This document shows, in pieces, positions 26,457 to 36,059 of a DNA stretch of 64,000 nucleotides (positions are counted from its first letter, which is position 1; each line of letters opens with the position of its first letter). The DNA lies in assembly GCF_001602375.1 (NCBI RefSeq), contig NZ_BCNY01000015.1:682001-746000 (forward strand), in the 5' to 3' direction. Source of the stretch: Methanoculleus horonobensis. Lineage in GTDB: Archaea; Halobacteriota; Methanomicrobia; Methanomicrobiales; Methanoculleaceae. The position numbers and the translations under genes were made by a program. Under the pieces are notes generated by a model. It searched no databases, was not told where the DNA came from, and saw only the letters and a list, made by a program, of their open reading frames with translations.

Positions 26457-27770
26457 ATGCGGATCGCGCTGATCAATTCGGAACAGGACGCTGCAGGGGT
26501 GAACATCAGGCGCCACCTTGAAACCCTGCTCGCGGCGTGCAGGGGGTGGCCGCTTGCCGAACGGCACGAACTGACGTTCTATGAGGTCGCAGGAAGGCTG
26601 ATCCACCAGGACCGGATCGATACGGAGGTCGATGCCGATCTCATCCTCTTCATATCCCGGCACGCGAGCGTGCACCAGACGCCCGCCCTGACCGTGCACG
26701 TCACCGGCAACTACGAGACCGCCGACCTCGGCGGGGAGCCGGGAAAACTCGCTCCGGCGGCTCCCGCGTGGATGCACGCAATCCTTCATAACCTCGCCGC
26801 CCGCGCCCCGGAGGGCTACCGGGTCTCCTACGAGGTGACGCACCACGGCCCGACGGAACTCTCGACGCCCTCCCTCTTCGTCGAGATCGGGTCGACCGCG
26901 ACCGAATGGGCCGATCCGGTCGCCGGAAGGGCGGTGGCGGAGAGCATCCTCGCCGCGGAGCCAGAGGAGACGATCAATCTCCTCGGTTTCGGCGGCACCC
27001 ACTACGCCGTGCGGCAGACCGAGATCGCCCTCTCCTCCCGGGGCGCCTTCGGGCACATCGTTCCGACCCGACAGATCGGCGCGATCGATCCCGCTCTCCT
27101 CCGGGCGATGCAGGAGGCGAGCGGCGCCGTGGCAGCCTACATCGACAGGAAATCACTCTCCCGGGACGAGGCCGGGCGGATCGAGCACCTGCTCGGCGGT
27201 GCCGCCATCCCTCTCCTCTCCGAGTCGGAGATCCAGGAGGCATCCGGCCTTGCGTGGGCCACCTATCTCCGGGTCAGGTCTCTCGCCGAAGAGGTCGCTC
27301 CCGGGTCACGCGTCCGCATCCACAACCTCAGAGGAGAGGGGAATCCCGCCGTGGTGCGGATCGCTCCCGGGTTGATTGAAGAAACGATCAAATCAGACAA
27401 GTCGGGTTTTCTCAACGGTCTCGACCGATTGCCGGTCGTTCATCTCTCGGAAGGCTCGAAGGAAGTTCTATCGACGTTCATCTGCTTTGAAAACGAGTCG
27501 TCCCGACTCGCAAGTGATATAACTACCCTGTGTGTAAAACTCTTACTTATCTGTGAAAATGCTGTTATCGACGGTGATCACCTCGTCCTTCGGAAGGTGC
27601 GGTTCGACCCTGAGAAGGCGCGCAGGCACGGGATCCCCAAAGGGCCGCTCTTTGCCATGCTTGCCGGCGGAAAGGCGGTCGATATCGAGGGGAGGAAGGT
27701 CACACCCGATGCAGTGCAGACAACCAGCGTGAAGCGGATACATATTCCGGGATTGGAGAGTTACATATGA
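26457..27770 (+). CDS. dtdA: D-aminoacyl-tRNA deacylase (archaeal DtdA type) with C-terminal extension
   Basis: The protein has about 437 residues. Residues 1-270 show the DtdA/GEK1 pattern: [40 protein letters not shown] and [17 protein letters not shown]. The enzyme hydrolyses D-amino acids from mischarged tRNA and binds zinc. The last 165 residues form an extra domain ending in [20 protein letters not shown] and [10 protein letters not shown], a motif resembling the tail of RNase Z. The ATG is preferred to a TTG nine bases upstream. The stop overlaps ftsZ as ATGA. Confidence 0.88.
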   Translation: MRIALINSEQDAAGVNIRRHLETLLAACRGWPLAERHELTFYEVAGRLIHQDRIDTEVDADLILFISRHASVHQTPALTVHVTGNYETADLGGEPGKLAPAAPAWMHAILHNLAARAPEGYRVSYEVTHHGPTELSTPSLFVEIGSTATEWADPVAGRAVAESILAAEPEETINLLGFGGTHYAVRQTEIALSSRGAFGHIVPTRQIGAIDPALLRAMQEASGAVAAYIDRKSLSRDEAGRIEHLLGGAAIPLLSESEIQEASGLAWATYLRVRSLAEEVAPGSRVRIHNLRGEGNPAVVRIAPGLIEETIKSDKSGFLNGLDRLPVVHLSEGSKEVLSTFICFENESSRLASDITTLCVKLLLICENAVIDGDHLVLRKVRFDPEKARRHGIPKGPLFAMLAGGKAVDIEGRKVTPDAVQTTSVKRIHIPGLESYI

Positions 27771-28864
27771 AATCCATCGTAGAAGAGGCACTTTCACGGG
27801 CGCGAGAGGAGCAGCGCTTTGCTGAGCCCACGGAGGTCGACAAGGATCTTGAAGATCTCCTCATGGAACTCAGGACTGAGATCGCAGTCGTCGGGTGCGG
27901 GGGCGGCGGTTCGAACACAGTGACCCGGATGGCGGATGAAGGCATCAACGGGGCACGGCTGATCGCTCTCAACACCGACGCGCAGCATCTTGTCAGAACA
28001 CGGGCGGAGACCCGGATCCTCATCGGAAGGCAGAGAACCCGCGGTCTTGGCGCGGGCTCTATCCCCCAGGTCGGCGAGGAGGCGGCCCTCGAGAACGAGG
28101 ACGAGATCAAGCAGGCTGTCCAGGGATGCGACATGGTCTTCATCACCACCGGACTCGGGGGCGGGACCGGTACCGGCTCAGCACCCGTGGTCGCGAAGGC
28201 CGCGAGAGAGGAGGGCGCACTGACCATTGCGGTGGTCACCCTGCCGTTCACGGTGGAAGGCGCTATCCGGGGCCAGAATGCGGAGGCCGGTCTCGAGCGG
28301 CTCCGTGAGGTGGCGGATACCGTCATCGTCGTCCCGAACGACCGGCTGCTGGAGGTCGTGCCCCGGCTTCCGCTCCACGCGGCGTTCAAGGTCTCGGACG
28401 AGGTGCTGATGCGGGCGGTCAAGGGCATCACCGAGCTCATCACGATGCCCGGTCTCGTGAACCTCGACTTTGCCGATGTCCGGACGGTCATGGAGCGGGG
28501 AGGCGTCGCGATGATCGGGATGGGTGAGAGCGACAGTGAGGACAAAGCCGCCGACTCGGTCAAGAAGGCGCTGCGCTCCCCGCTGCTCGATGTCGATATC
28601 TCCGGGGCGAGCGCGGCTCTCGTCAACGTGGTCGGCGGGCCCGATATGACGATGTCCGAGGCGGAAGGCGTCATCCAGGAGGTCTACGACCGCATCGATC
28701 CCGATGCCCGCATCATCTGGGGTGCTCAGGTTGACCCCGACATGCAGGGCAAGATGCGGACGCTGCTCGTGGTCACCGGCGTCCGGTCACCACAAATATA
28801 TGGGAGAAACGAGAAGAGTATGCCGCGCATGATGAAACAGTTTGAGATCGACTTCCTGAAGTGA
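27767..28864 (+). CDS. ftsZ: Cell division protein FtsZ
   Basis: The protein has 365 residues. The tubulin signature is [18 protein letters not shown], the N-terminal nucleotide site is [15 protein letters not shown], and the T7 loop [11 protein letters not shown] supplies catalytic residues for GTP hydrolysis on polymerisation. An N-terminal extension of about 35 residues precedes the GTPase core, typical for archaeal FtsZ1. It assembles the division ring at mid-cell. It is translationally coupled to dtdA upstream and followed after six bases by secE. Confidence 0.97.
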   Translation: MKSIVEEALSRAREEQRFAEPTEVDKDLEDLLMELRTEIAVVGCGGGGSNTVTRMADEGINGARLIALNTDAQHLVRTRAETRILIGRQRTRGLGAGSIPQVGEEAALENEDEIKQAVQGCDMVFITTGLGGGTGTGSAPVVAKAAREEGALTIAVVTLPFTVEGAIRGQNAEAGLERLREVADTVIVVPNDRLLEVVPRLPLHAAFKVSDEVLMRAVKGITELITMPGLVNLDFADVRTVMERGGVAMIGMGESDSEDKAADSVKKALRSPLLDVDISGASAALVNVVGGPDMTMSEAEGVIQEVYDRIDPDARIIWGAQVDPDMQGKMRTLLVVTGVRSPQIYGRNEKSMPRMMKQFEIDFLK

Positions 28865-28870
28865 GCCGGT

Positions 28871-29080
28871 ATGATGGATTATAAAGAGACGTTAGAGGAA
28901 GTAAAGTCGTTCAGGATCGAGGAGGAACTCTTCAAGAAGTACTGGCGGGTGCTGAAACTGGCACGGACGCCGACTCGCGACGAGTTCTCCAAGATTGCCG
29001 TCGTGGCGGCGGCCGGGATCATGCTCATCGGCCTTGTCGGCTTTATCATATACGAGATCATGCTGGTACTGCCCAAATGA
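28871..29080 (+). CDS. secE: Protein translocase SEC61 gamma subunit SecE
   Basis: The protein has 69 residues. It has an amphipathic N-terminal helix, then KLARTPTRDEFSKIAVV and a single C-terminal membrane helix (AAGIMLIGLVGFIIYEIML), which is the standard archaeal SecE layout. It holds the SecY channel together in the membrane. Two adjacent ATGs are possible starts. Its stop overlaps the start of spt5 as ATGA, the order secE-nusG-rpl11 being conserved across prokaryotes. Confidence 0.95.
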   Translation: MMDYKETLEEVKSFRIEEELFKKYWRVLKLARTPTRDEFSKIAVVAAAGIMLIGLVGFIIYEIMLVLPK

Positions 29081-29559
29081 TGGATATGGTTGAGAGTACA
29101 AACCGGATATACGCGATAAAGACGACCGCAAAGCAGGAGCGGACGGTCGCCGACAACATCGATAAGGTGATCCGCGAGCAGAAGGACATTCACGTGGTGG
29201 CCGTCATGGTTCCCGAGGAACTGAAGGGCTACGTCCTCGTGGAGAGCCCGGACTCCATCGCCCGGATAGAGCAGCTGGTGGAGATGATCCCCCATGCGCG
29301 CGCGGTGGTGCACGGCTCGACGGCCCTCTCCGAGGTGGAGCATTTCCTGGTGCCGAAGAAGGCAGTCAGCGGCATCACCGAGGGCACTATCGTCGAGATC
29401 ATTGCAGGTCCGTTCAAGGGCGAGAAAGCGGTCGTCAAGCGCGTCGATTCCGGAAAGGAAGAGATTACGGTCGAACTCTATGAGAGTATGATTCCGATCC
29501 CGATTACGGTCCGTGGCGACTCCGTTCGCGTCGTGGAGCGGTCGGAAAACATTTCCTGA
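29077..29559 (+). CDS. spt5: Transcription elongation factor Spt5 (NusG)
   Basis: The protein has 160 residues. An NGN domain (IYAIKTTAKQERTVADNI, then ELKGYVLVESPD) is followed by a KOW motif (GTIVEIIAGPFKGEKAVVKR). Archaeal Spt5 binds the clamp of RNA polymerase with Spt4 and raises processivity. There are three closely spaced in-frame ATGs; the first overlaps the secE stop. The gene precedes the ribosomal stalk operon but a promoter separates them. Confidence 0.97.
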   Translation: MMDMVESTNRIYAIKTTAKQERTVADNIDKVIREQKDIHVVAVMVPEELKGYVLVESPDSIARIEQLVEMIPHARAVVHGSTALSEVEHFLVPKKAVSGITEGTIVEIIAGPFKGEKAVVKRVDSGKEEITVELYESMIPIPITVRGDSVRVVERSENIS

Positions 29560-29677
29560 ATAATATAACGTTCATCTTCTTTTTTCCCCGCCGCGTTCCG
29601 CGTTATCGGCAGCGATGCAACTCCCGGCGGCCGGGCGCTACGTTGAATGCGGGCCGGTGCGCCACCCGGGTACTGTA

Positions 29678-29687
29678 CTTTAAATCC
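29678..29687 (+). promoter_or_regulatory. TATA box of the L11-L1-L10-L12 operon
   Basis: CTTTAAATCC lies about 70 bases before the L11 start codon. Normal archaeal spacing would give a leader of about 45 bases, which contains a small hairpin. Confidence 0.5.
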
Positions 29688-29719
29688 TCCCACGTTGACC
29701 TTAGATAACCCAGGCAACT

Positions 29720-29734
29720 ATTCCCCTGAGGAAT
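29720..29734 (+). promoter_or_regulatory. Small hairpin in the L11 operon leader
   Basis: ATTCC-CCTGA-GGAAT forms a five-pair stem ending six bases before the ribosome site GGTGAAC. It could modulate initiation or bind a ribosomal protein, but it is short and shows no clear match to a known L1 or L10 target. Confidence 0.35.
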
Positions 29735-29753
29735 AATCAGCTGGTGAACTTGT

Positions 29754-30230
29754 ATGGCAGAAACGGTCGAGGTATTGGTACCCGGTGGCAAGGCAACAGC
29801 AGGCCCGCCTCTGGGGCCCGCGCTCGGACCTCTCGGTATCAACGTGAAGGCTGTCGTCGACGAGATTAACAAGAAAACAGCCGAATTCAACGGCATGCAG
29901 GTGCCGGTGACGGTTACGGTCGACGATAAGAAGAACTTCACGATTGAGGTGGGCATTCCGCCCACGACGGCGCTCGTCATGAAAGAGGCCGGTATCACGA
30001 AGGGTTCGACAGAGCCGGGTGCTTTAGTGGCGGGAGATCTGCCACTGGAGGCCGCTGTCCGTATTGCCCGTATGAAGTTTGATGGCATGCTCTCGTACGA
30101 TCTGAAGTCCGCGGTCAAAGAGGTCCTCGGAACGTGCGTGAGTGTCGGTGTCACCGTCGAGGGGAAGAAGCCCCGCGAGATGATCCAGGCCGTCAACAAC
30201 GGGGAGTACGACAGCGTACTCGTCGCATAG
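29754..30230 (+). CDS. rpl11: Large ribosomal subunit protein L11
   Basis: The protein has 158 residues. The N-terminal domain [21 protein letters not shown] and the C-terminal rRNA-binding domain with [12 protein letters not shown] are diagnostic. It binds the GTPase-associated centre of 23S rRNA. It is the first gene of the stalk operon, with L1 following after 51 bases. Confidence 0.98.
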   Translation: MAETVEVLVPGGKATAGPPLGPALGPLGINVKAVVDEINKKTAEFNGMQVPVTVTVDDKKNFTIEVGIPPTTALVMKEAGITKGSTEPGALVAGDLPLEAAVRIARMKFDGMLSYDLKSAVKEVLGTCVSVGVTVEGKKPREMIQAVNNGEYDSVLVA

Positions 30231-30281
30231 ATGTCAGACAACCATAGAAGATCGTGAGGTCGTGTACTATGGAGGCAAAGG

Positions 30282-30923
30282 ATGGTTGATAAAACCAGTA
30301 TACAGGAAGCCGTGAAGACGGCCCTCTCAAAGGCTCCGGAACGGAAGTTCAAGGAGAGCGTGGATATCACCGTCAACCTCAGGAATATCGACATGTCCCA
30401 GCCCAAGAATCGTATTGATGAGACGATTCTCCTCCCGAACGGTTTTGATAATATCAAGATCGCAGTTCTCGGGAAGGGCGATATCACCACACAGGCAAAA
30501 GAGGTGAATGTGGACCTCATCATCGGACCTGAGGAGATCGAGCGGCTCGGGGGAGAGCCCCGCGAAGCGCGCAAGATGGCGGATGAGTACCGGTTCTTCC
30601 TTGCCGAGACGGCAATGATGCCTCTCGTCGGCCGTTATCTCGGTGTCAGGCTCGGTCCGCGTGGACGGATGCCGATGCCGGTTCCGCAGGGAATGGACAT
30701 CCGGCCGATCGTCCAGCGTCTGAGGAGCTCCGTGAAGATCCGGACGAAGGATAAGAAGGTCTTCCACACGAAGGTCGGTTCCTCCGGAATGACCCCCGAG
30801 CAGATAGCCGAGAACATCGATACGGTTATCCGGAGGGTCGAGTCCGTGCTCGAGAGCGGAGCGATGAATATCCACTCAGTCTACGTGAAGACGACCATGG
30901 GGCCGGCAGTGAGGGTGATCTGA
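30282..30923 (+). CDS. rpl1: Large ribosomal subunit protein L1
   Basis: The protein has 213 residues, with the L1 pattern GRYLGVRLGPRGRMPMPVPQ and the C-terminal region ENIDTVIRRVES followed by VYVKTTMGPAVRV. It binds the mobile L1 stalk of 23S rRNA and in other archaea represses its own operon by binding the mRNA. The start follows GGAGGCAAAGG closely. Its stop TGA overlaps the L10 start codon (TGATG). Confidence 0.98.
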   Translation: MVDKTSIQEAVKTALSKAPERKFKESVDITVNLRNIDMSQPKNRIDETILLPNGFDNIKIAVLGKGDITTQAKEVNVDLIIGPEEIERLGGEPREARKMADEYRFFLAETAMMPLVGRYLGVRLGPRGRMPMPVPQGMDIRPIVQRLRSSVKIRTKDKKVFHTKVGSSGMTPEQIAENIDTVIRRVESVLESGAMNIHSVYVKTTMGPAVRVI

Positions 30924-31951
30924 TGGCGCTCTATACGCACCACCTGCCCCGGTGGAAGAAGGATGAAGTAGAAGAGATCAAGCGCGGTATCGAGGAGCAC
31001 TCGCTCGTCGGCGTCGTGGACATGTATGGCATTCCCGCCTCGCAGGTCCAGCAGATCCGGCGGAACCTCCGCGGCACGGCGAGGGTGAAGATGGCAAGGA
31101 ACACGCTGATCGAGCACGCCTTAAACGAGCTCGGCGGCAGCGTCGCGGCCTTAAACGACCACGCCGACGGCCAGAGCGCTCTGATCTTCACGAACGAGAA
31201 TCCTTTCAAGCTCTTCAAGCTGCTCGAGAAGACCAAGACGAAGATGGCGGCGAAGCCCGGCGAGACAGCTCCCGAGGATATCGTCATCCCGAAGGGTCCG
31301 ACCAGCTTCAAGCCCGGCCCGATCGTGGGCGAGCTCCAGCAGGTGGGCATTCCCGCAGCCATTGAGGGCGGAAAGGTCAAGATTCGCGAGACGAAGACGG
31401 TCGTGAAGAGGGGCGAGGTCATCAACAAGAAGGTTGCCGACGCTCTCGTGAAACTCGGCGTCAAGCCGATGGATGTCGGCCTCATCCTGCAGGCCGCATA
31501 CTACCGGGATACCATCTTCACGCCGGACCTGCTCGCTATCGATGAGGACGCCTACGCGAACAACATCGTGCTCGCGGCCCAGCAGGCGTTCAACCTCTCG
31601 GTCAACGCCGTCATCCCGACCAGGCTTACCGTCGCGGCCATCATCGGCAAGGCGGTGCGCGAGGCCCGGAATGTGGGCGTCGAGGCGAGTATCTACGAGA
31701 AGGATATCGTCGACCTGATCATCGGGCGGGCACAGCGCGAGATGCTGGCCGTCGCGCTCGCGGCGCAGGGCCGTGGGTTCGAGCTCGATGAGGCGACCCT
31801 GAAAGCCGCATCGGCTGCGACCGCTGCGGCACCCGCGGCAGCAGCCCCGGCGGCAGCCGAGGATAAGCCCGAGGAAGAAGAGTCTGAAGAGGAGAAGAAG
31901 GAAGAGGATGAAGAGGGCGGCATGGCCGGTCTCGGCGCCCTCTTCGGCTAA
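30923..31951 (+). CDS. rpl10: Large ribosomal subunit protein L10 (P0 type)
   Basis: The protein has 342 residues, the long archaeal/eukaryotic P0 form. The N-terminal RNA-binding domain (VVDMYGIPASQVQQIRRNLR) is followed by the P0 insertion domain (IVIPKGPTSFKPGP), the L12-docking helices, an alanine-rich hinge and the acidic tail ending [11 protein letters not shown]. The tail is shared with L12, which recruits elongation factors. It starts on the stop of L1. Confidence 0.98.
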   Translation: MALYTHHLPRWKKDEVEEIKRGIEEHSLVGVVDMYGIPASQVQQIRRNLRGTARVKMARNTLIEHALNELGGSVAALNDHADGQSALIFTNENPFKLFKLLEKTKTKMAAKPGETAPEDIVIPKGPTSFKPGPIVGELQQVGIPAAIEGGKVKIRETKTVVKRGEVINKKVADALVKLGVKPMDVGLILQAAYYRDTIFTPDLLAIDEDAYANNIVLAAQQAFNLSVNAVIPTRLTVAAIIGKAVREARNVGVEASIYEKDIVDLIIGRAQREMLAVALAAQGRGFELDEATLKAASAATAAAPAAAAPAAAEDKPEEEESEEEKKEEDEEGGMAGLGALFG

Positions 31952-31979
31952 TATCATTTCAAAAAGAGGTGAATGAACT

Positions 31980-32297
31980 ATGGAGTATATCTACGCTGCA
32001 CTGCTCCTGCACAACGCAGGCAAAGATGTAACTGAAGAGAATGTGACTGCTGTCCTGAACGCGGCCGGTGTCGCGGTCCAGGATGCCCGCGTGAAGGCGC
32101 TCGTCGCCGCACTCGAGGACGTGAACATCGAGGAGGCCATCAGCAAGGCCGCCGTCGCGTCCGTCGCCGCTGCCCCCGCCGCAGCCGCTGCCCCTGCAGC
32201 CGCCGCGCCAGCAGCCGAGGAAGAGGCCGAGGAAGAGGGCAAGAAGGAAGAGGAAGAAGAGAGCGGCATGGCCGGTCTCGGCGCCCTCTTCGGCTAA
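31980..32297 (+). CDS. rpl12: Large ribosomal subunit protein L12 (P1 type)
   Basis: The protein has 105 residues: [20 protein letters not shown] begins the helical dimerisation domain, then an alanine-rich hinge and an acidic EEE/KKEEE stretch lead to the conserved tail [11 protein letters not shown]. An AGAGGTGA ribosome site precedes the start, as expected for a protein made in several copies per ribosome. A thymidine run follows the stop. Confidence 0.98.
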   Translation: MEYIYAALLLHNAGKDVTEENVTAVLNAAGVAVQDARVKALVAALEDVNIEEAISKAAVASVAAAPAAAAAPAAAAPAAEEEAEEEGKKEEEEESGMAGLGALFG

Positions 32298-32300
32298 ACC

Positions 32301-32310
32301 TTTTTTCTTT
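32301..32310 (+). terminator. T-run terminator of the stalk operon
   Basis: TTTTTTCTTT begins four bases after the L12 stop codon. Archaeal RNA polymerase stops at such runs without needing a hairpin. The next gene is convergent and begins 190 bases later. Confidence 0.6.
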
Positions 32311-32485
32311 CGCCTTTAACGAACCGGTTGTCTTCGCGGTTCGAGTGACGTTCCACTCTCGCCAGACCTTTTAGAATGCTTCTCCGGGCAGCCGTGCGTC
32401 TTTTTTCGGTATTACGCTGCCAGGCGGGTGATCTACGGGGAAAAAGAGGGCTTCTGTCCGATCACAACCCGCGGGCTACGGGATC

Positions 32486-34696
32486 TCACTTCTCCACGCT
32501 CCCGCCGTAGACCACCTGCCCGAAGCTGATGCAGCCGTCGCCGAGCGGGTAGTCCCTGTTCATGATGAACTCGAGCCCGGCGGCACGGATCTCTGACCGG
32601 ATCGTCTCCCGGATCGCACGGTTGTAGGCCACCCCGCCCGAGAGCGCCACCCGGGGGATCCCTCGTTCTTCGGCCGCCCGGACGGCCATCGCGGCGACGC
32701 CACGGGCGAGGTTGTGCTGGAGCGATGCGGCGAGATCCTCGGCCCGCTCCCCTGCGGCTGACCTCCGGTATGCCTCAGAAAGGAGCGAGCGGGTCGAGAG
32801 AACCTCGCAGCCGCCGTCGCCCCGCCGGTATTCAATCTCCCAGGCCGAGGGCTTCCCGGCGTGCGCCGCGGTCTCGAGTTTCATCGCCGGCTCCCCGTCG
32901 TAGGTTCGCTCCCGGCAGATCCCGAGGAGGGCCGCGGCGGCGTCCAGCACCCGGCCGGTGCTCGATGTCGCGGCGACGTTCAGCCCCCGCTCCACCTGCC
33001 GGACGAGGACGGCAAGTTCGATATCGCTCCAGCCCCGCGCTGCAAGGAGGTCTCTCACCCCCGATGTCGGGAGGATGCCGTAGAGCATCCGTTCCGGGAA
33101 CCGGGTGGCGAGGTCGCCGCCCGGCATCGGGACGACCTCGAGGTGGGCGACCCGGTCGAGGTGGGGTACCTGTCCGGCGAATACCTCCCCGCCCCAGATC
33201 GTGGCATCGTCGCCGTAGCCCACCCCGTCGATCGCGATCCCGACGCACTCCTCCCGGGTCGTGGCGGCGATGTGCGCCCGGTGGTGCTGGACGGCGAGGA
33301 GCTCCGCCCCGGTCGCTTCGGCAACCTCCTTCGCGTAGCGGGTCGAGAGGAACTGCGGGTGGAGGTCGTGGACGATCCGGTCGTACCTGGCGCCGGTGAG
33401 GCCGCCGAGTCTCTCCGCCGTCTCCTGCAGGTAGGCGAGGGTCTGGGGGTTCCTGACGTTTCCGACATGCGGGGAGGTGATGCAGAAACCGCCCTTGTAG
33501 ATGGAGACGTTCGCGTTCAGTTCCGGGCCGACGCCGAGGATGCATCCTTTGCCGAGGTCGATCGCCTCCCGTTTCGGGGCGAGGCCGCGGGAGAGCCGGA
33601 TGATGTAGCCGTCCCGGACGACGGAGTCGTCGCACCGGTTGACGATCCGGCGGTCGTGGGTGAGGATGTAGTCCACCTGCCCCGGAAGCCGCTTGAGAGC
33701 GAGACCGAGATCGGTGATCATCGGGTAGCCCGGCAGGTTCGCGCTCGTCATGATGAGGAGCGGGTGGGCGAGGTTCGCGAAGAGGAGGTGGTGCAGCCCG
33801 GTGTAGGGGAGCATGCATCCGATGGTGTGGAGGTCTGATATCGCCGGGAGAGACGTGGGATCACGCTTTTCGAGCACCACGATCGGGCGAGCCCGGGAGT
33901 GGAGGATCGCCCGCTCTTCGTCCGAGACGATCGCGAGCCGTTCCACCTCCTCCGGGGTCGCCATCACTGCGAGGGGTTGTTCCGTCCGGCCGAGGCGGCG
34001 TTTCAGAACCCCCGCCGCCTCCTCGGTGCAGGCGATATGAAATCCCCCGATCCCGCGGATGGCGACGATCGAGCCCGCGTCGAGGAGGGCCGCCGCTTCC
34101 CGGATGGGGTCTCCCGCCACCGCCGTTCCGTCGGCCCGGAGGAGGGCGAGACCCGGCCCGCAGGTCGTACAGGCGATCGTCTGGGCGTGGTGGCGGCGGC
34201 ACGACGGGTCGGTGTACTCCCCCTCGCAGGCGGGGCAGACCGGGAACTCCGCCATCGACGTACGCTCCCGGTCATAGGGGATGGTATTGATGATGCTGTA
34301 CCGGGGCCCGCAGTTGACGCAGGACGTTGCCCAGTACCCCTCGTATCGGCCGCCCTGCGCGAAAATATCGGCGATGCAGTCGTCGCAGATGGCGACGTCG
34401 GTCGGGATGAACCCCGAGAGGCTCCCGGAGTTGCTTTCGAGGATGGTAAACCCTTCGGTCTGCCCGCCGCGCAGATTCTGGACATCTACGGAATCTATCT
34501 GAGATAATGGCGTTCCTTTAGAAACAGCCACCAGAAACTCCTCGAAGCGCTCGCCGAACGCATGGATCTCGACCTCGCTCCCGAGGTTTTTGACCGTCCC
34601 CGTGATCCCGAATTCCCTCGCTTTTGCATAGACAAAGGGACGAAACCCGACGCCCTGGACGATGCCCCGGATGATGATTATGCCACTGGTACGCAT
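32486..34696 (-). CDS. hypF: Carbamoyltransferase HypF
   Basis: The protein has 736 residues with the full HypF order: an N-terminal acylphosphatase domain (GIVQGVGFRPFVYAKA), two Cys4 zinc knuckles (CDDC...CVNCGPRYS; CPACEGEY...CTTCGPGLAL), a YrdC-like domain (VAIRGIGGFHIACTE) and a Kae1-like domain (HHRAHIAATTREE, ALSGGVAYN). It makes thiocarbamate on HypE for the CN ligands of NiFe hydrogenases. No other hyp gene is adjacent. It diverges from a regulator gene. Confidence 0.97.
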   Translation of the reverse strand: MRTSGIIIIRGIVQGVGFRPFVYAKAREFGITGTVKNLGSEVEIHAFGERFEEFLVAVSKGTPLSQIDSVDVQNLRGGQTEGFTILESNSGSLSGFIPTDVAICDDCIADIFAQGGRYEGYWATSCVNCGPRYSIINTIPYDRERTSMAEFPVCPACEGEYTDPSCRRHHAQTIACTTCGPGLALLRADGTAVAGDPIREAAALLDAGSIVAIRGIGGFHIACTEEAAGVLKRRLGRTEQPLAVMATPEEVERLAIVSDEERAILHSRARPIVVLEKRDPTSLPAISDLHTIGCMLPYTGLHHLLFANLAHPLLIMTSANLPGYPMITDLGLALKRLPGQVDYILTHDRRIVNRCDDSVVRDGYIIRLSRGLAPKREAIDLGKGCILGVGPELNANVSIYKGGFCITSPHVGNVRNPQTLAYLQETAERLGGLTGARYDRIVHDLHPQFLSTRYAKEVAEATGAELLAVQHHRAHIAATTREECVGIAIDGVGYGDDATIWGGEVFAGQVPHLDRVAHLEVVPMPGGDLATRFPERMLYGILPTSGVRDLLAARGWSDIELAVLVRQVERGLNVAATSSTGRVLDAAAALLGICRERTYDGEPAMKLETAAHAGKPSAWEIEYRRGDGGCEVLSTRSLLSEAYRRSAAGERAEDLAASLQHNLARGVAAMAVRAAEERGIPRVALSGGVAYNRAIRETIRSEIRAAGLEFIMNRDYPLGDGCISFGQVVYGGSVEK

Positions 34697-34753
34697 TGAG
34701 ATTTCAGCAAAAATTTATGGAGTTATACCACCATATAACAATAGGGTATCGCA

Positions 34754-35266
34754 GTGACGGGACATATTAAAATTCTTAACGATCCAGTAGAACTGGTTCC
34801 TCTTCTCATAACGTTCAATAATGTCGATTATAAAAAGATCTACGAGCTCCTGAACAAGGCCTGGCTGACCGAGGAAGATCTGGTGGCGTATGCCGGCCCC
34901 TCGACAGTGACCGAGTGCCTTGCTATCCTCAAGAAGGGAAACCTGATCGAAGAACAGTGGCGGATGCCCAAGCCCGGAGAGAAGCCGTTGAAGGAGTACC
35001 GCGCGACATACAGCAAGTTCCGGGCCAGTTTCCAGTGTTCCATGGGCGATATCGGAGATCTGCTGCACATCGCCGTCTCGAACGACGAGGGTCTCCGCAC
35101 GATTGTGGACTCGGTCGAGCAGGAGATCGTGGCCGGAACCACCTCCATCGGCGATATCTCCCGAAAATACGGGGTCAGCCCCACTTTCATCAAGGGACTG
35201 GCGAAGAGGATCCCCGGTCTCGACGTGAAAGGGCAGGGAATGGTGCTGCTTGACCGAATTCACTGA
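34754..35266 (+). CDS. Winged-helix transcriptional regulator (archaeal)
   Basis: The protein has 170 residues and a GTG start. It has two helix-turn-helix-like segments: residues 30-60 (LTEEDLVAYAGPSTVTECLA) with a wing rich in K and E, and a C-terminal segment TSIGDISRKYGVSPTFIKGL. It is probably a DNA-binding regulator of a type common in Methanomicrobia. The stop overlaps the next gene by 17 bases, so it is co-transcribed with a second regulator and a helicase. The ligand or target is unknown. Confidence 0.7.
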   Translation: MTGHIKILNDPVELVPLLITFNNVDYKKIYELLNKAWLTEEDLVAYAGPSTVTECLAILKKGNLIEEQWRMPKPGEKPLKEYRATYSKFRASFQCSMGDIGDLLHIAVSNDEGLRTIVDSVEQEIVAGTTSIGDISRKYGVSPTFIKGLAKRIPGLDVKGQGMVLLDRIH

Positions 35267-36059
35267 CGACCCTCTTTACGTCATCCTGCGCAGCAAACGG
35301 GAGGCCACCCGGTTCCAGATTCTCGTAGAGGTCGCTGAACACCAGCCGGCCGTCCGCCAGCAGGAGATCGCCGCGAAACTCGGGGTGACGCCTCAGGCCG
35401 TCTCCGAGTACATCCGGGAACTGGTTGACGAAGGGCTGGTCACCGCTCATGGCCGGGGCCGCTACGAGGTGACGAAGAACGGGATCGAGTGGGTTCTGCA
35501 TCACGCCGAGGCGCTTGAGTCCTACGCCCGCCACGTCAACCGCGATATCATCCAGCAGGTGGCGGTCTGGACGGCCATCGCCCGGGACGATATCCGGAAG
35601 GGGGATACGGTCGGTGTCTTCATGCAGGACGGGTGGCTTTATGCAACGAAAGAAGAGCAGAGCGCCACCGGCCTCGCGACCATGGACGCGGCACCGGGAG
35701 AAGACCTCGGCGTCGCCCAGTTGAACGGCATCATCCAGCACGAGGAGGGGCTCATTCACGTCTGCAAGGTGCCGCGGGTGGAGCGGGGCGGGTCCCGGCA
35801 GGTCAGCACGGATCTTCTCCGCGAGGCGATCCGGGACGTCGAGATGGTGGGCGCCGTCGGCCTCGAATCCTACGTGGCCCTCAGGAAGGCGGGCATCGAG
35901 CCGGATATGTTCTTTGGCTCAAGGGAAGGTGTCGTCGAAGCGGCGTTTCACGGTCGGGAGTGCGCAATTTTTATCGTCGATGAGGAGTTTACCGATTTCC
36001 TCAAACGTCTGGAGACGGTGGGGCTCACCTACACGATCCACGACCTGATCCCGTCATGA
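35250..36059 (+). CDS. MarR-like winged-helix protein with uncharacterised C-terminal domain
   Basis: The protein has 269 residues and appears to start at TTG. Residues 18-75 form a winged helix (QQEIAAKLGVTPQAVSEYIR). The rest is a conserved-looking alpha/beta domain with SYVALRKAGIEPDMFFGSRE and a late FIVDEEFTDFLKRLE, possibly ligand-binding. It overlaps the preceding regulator by 17 bases and the helicase by four (ATGA), an arrangement that suggests a shared function in DNA transactions or stress. No cysteine cluster or membrane helix is seen. Confidence 0.75.
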   Translation: MTEFTDDPLYVILRSKREATRFQILVEVAEHQPAVRQQEIAAKLGVTPQAVSEYIRELVDEGLVTAHGRGRYEVTKNGIEWVLHHAEALESYARHVNRDIIQQVAVWTAIARDDIRKGDTVGVFMQDGWLYATKEEQSATGLATMDAAPGEDLGVAQLNGIIQHEEGLIHVCKVPRVERGGSRQVSTDLLREAIRDVEMVGAVGLESYVALRKAGIEPDMFFGSREGVVEAAFHGRECAIFIVDEEFTDFLKRLETVGLTYTIHDLIPS

